In this document: positions 63,862 through 64,000 of the stretch, piece after piece
Layout of the letters: every line of letters starts with the position of its first letter
Position numbering within the stretch: the stretch's first letter is position 1
Source: Mesorhizobium sp.
GTDB lineage: Bacteria; Pseudomonadota; Alphaproteobacteria; Rhizobiales; Rhizobiaceae
Assembly (NCBI GenBank): GCA_004020645.1
Contig: SAQL01000004.1
Location: 62,001-126,000 of the forward strand
Reading direction: 5' to 3'
DNA: 64,000 bases
Position numbers and translations under genes: made by a program
The notes under the pieces: generated by a model
The model's database searches: none
Seen by the model: the letters and a program-made list of their open reading frames with translations, nothing else
Told to the model about the DNA's origin: nothing

Positions 63862-64000
63862 TCCATACCAAGCCAAATACCGAAAACTTTCATCTTTCCC
63901 TTGCGGCCTCCAATTGCGTCGCTTTTGAATGCGCGCGCGTCGTCCCATAACAAGCAGCCCAACAGCGCTTCCGGCAATGCTCGGAACCACTGCATCGGCC

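Overview
The window reads as chromosomal DNA from an alphaproteobacterium of the Rhizobiales, most like Mesorhizobium. The evidence is the GC-rich third codon positions, close-packed ABC-transporter operons, an oxygen-tolerant style cobyric acid synthase (cobQ), a DUF1638 gene, a methyltransferase and corrinoid-protein set typical of rhizobia, and several families of palindromic intergenic repeats. This is inference from gene content; there is no rRNA or other marker gene, and I found no tRNA, phage, insertion sequence or CRISPR array.

Layout. 0.2-4 kb: a secreted beta-propeller protein and a class III nucleotide cyclase with TPR repeats. 4.4-8.6 kb: a leftward sugar ABC operon whose two permease halves are fused in one protein. 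8.8-9.3 kb: an L,D-transpeptidase. 9.5-16.2 kb: an M20 peptidase followed by a complete peptide-type ABC operon with fused ATPases. 16.2-19.3 kb: TerB-like protein, TSUP permease, small membrane protein, AraC regulator and VOC protein. 19.7-24.1 kb: cobQ coupled to a DMSP-lyase-family cupin, divergent from valine-type catabolic genes (acyl-CoA dehydrogenase, 3-hydroxyisobutyrate dehydrogenase). 24.2-24.4 kb: a candidate structured RNA. 25-35.8 kb: a frameshifted SbmA/BacA-like exporter, HxlR regulator, class III aminotransferase, prolyl oligopeptidase, MFS transporter and phospholipase-D-like protein.

36-60.5 kb holds the most interesting content, a dispersed set for breaking down methylated onium compounds (glycine betaine, dimethylglycine, possibly DMSP). 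It has an MttB-family methyltransferase without pyrrolysine, a dimethylglycine/sarcosine-dehydrogenase-like flavoprotein, a DddP-like DMSP lyase with all reported metal and catalytic residues at a constant offset, an orphan PhnD-like binding protein, a betaine-homocysteine methyltransferase under a palindromic operator, then a second MttB-family protein divergent from its corrinoid protein, and a DUF1638 protein. cobQ at 20 kb could supply the cobalamin these enzymes need. Between the two MttB blocks lie an ECF sigma/VWA pair, a possible HExxH exported protein, a dienelactone hydrolase, an Fe-S protein and a desaturase.

56.7-59.2 kb is a gene-poor stretch with decayed genes and strong hairpins. 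It is followed by an entericidin-type lipoprotein too small for usual gene calling, an epimerase, a DUF4893 protein and a second desaturase. Two genes (at 26.98 kb and 57.47 kb) carry single-base frameshifts, which may be real or sequencing errors.
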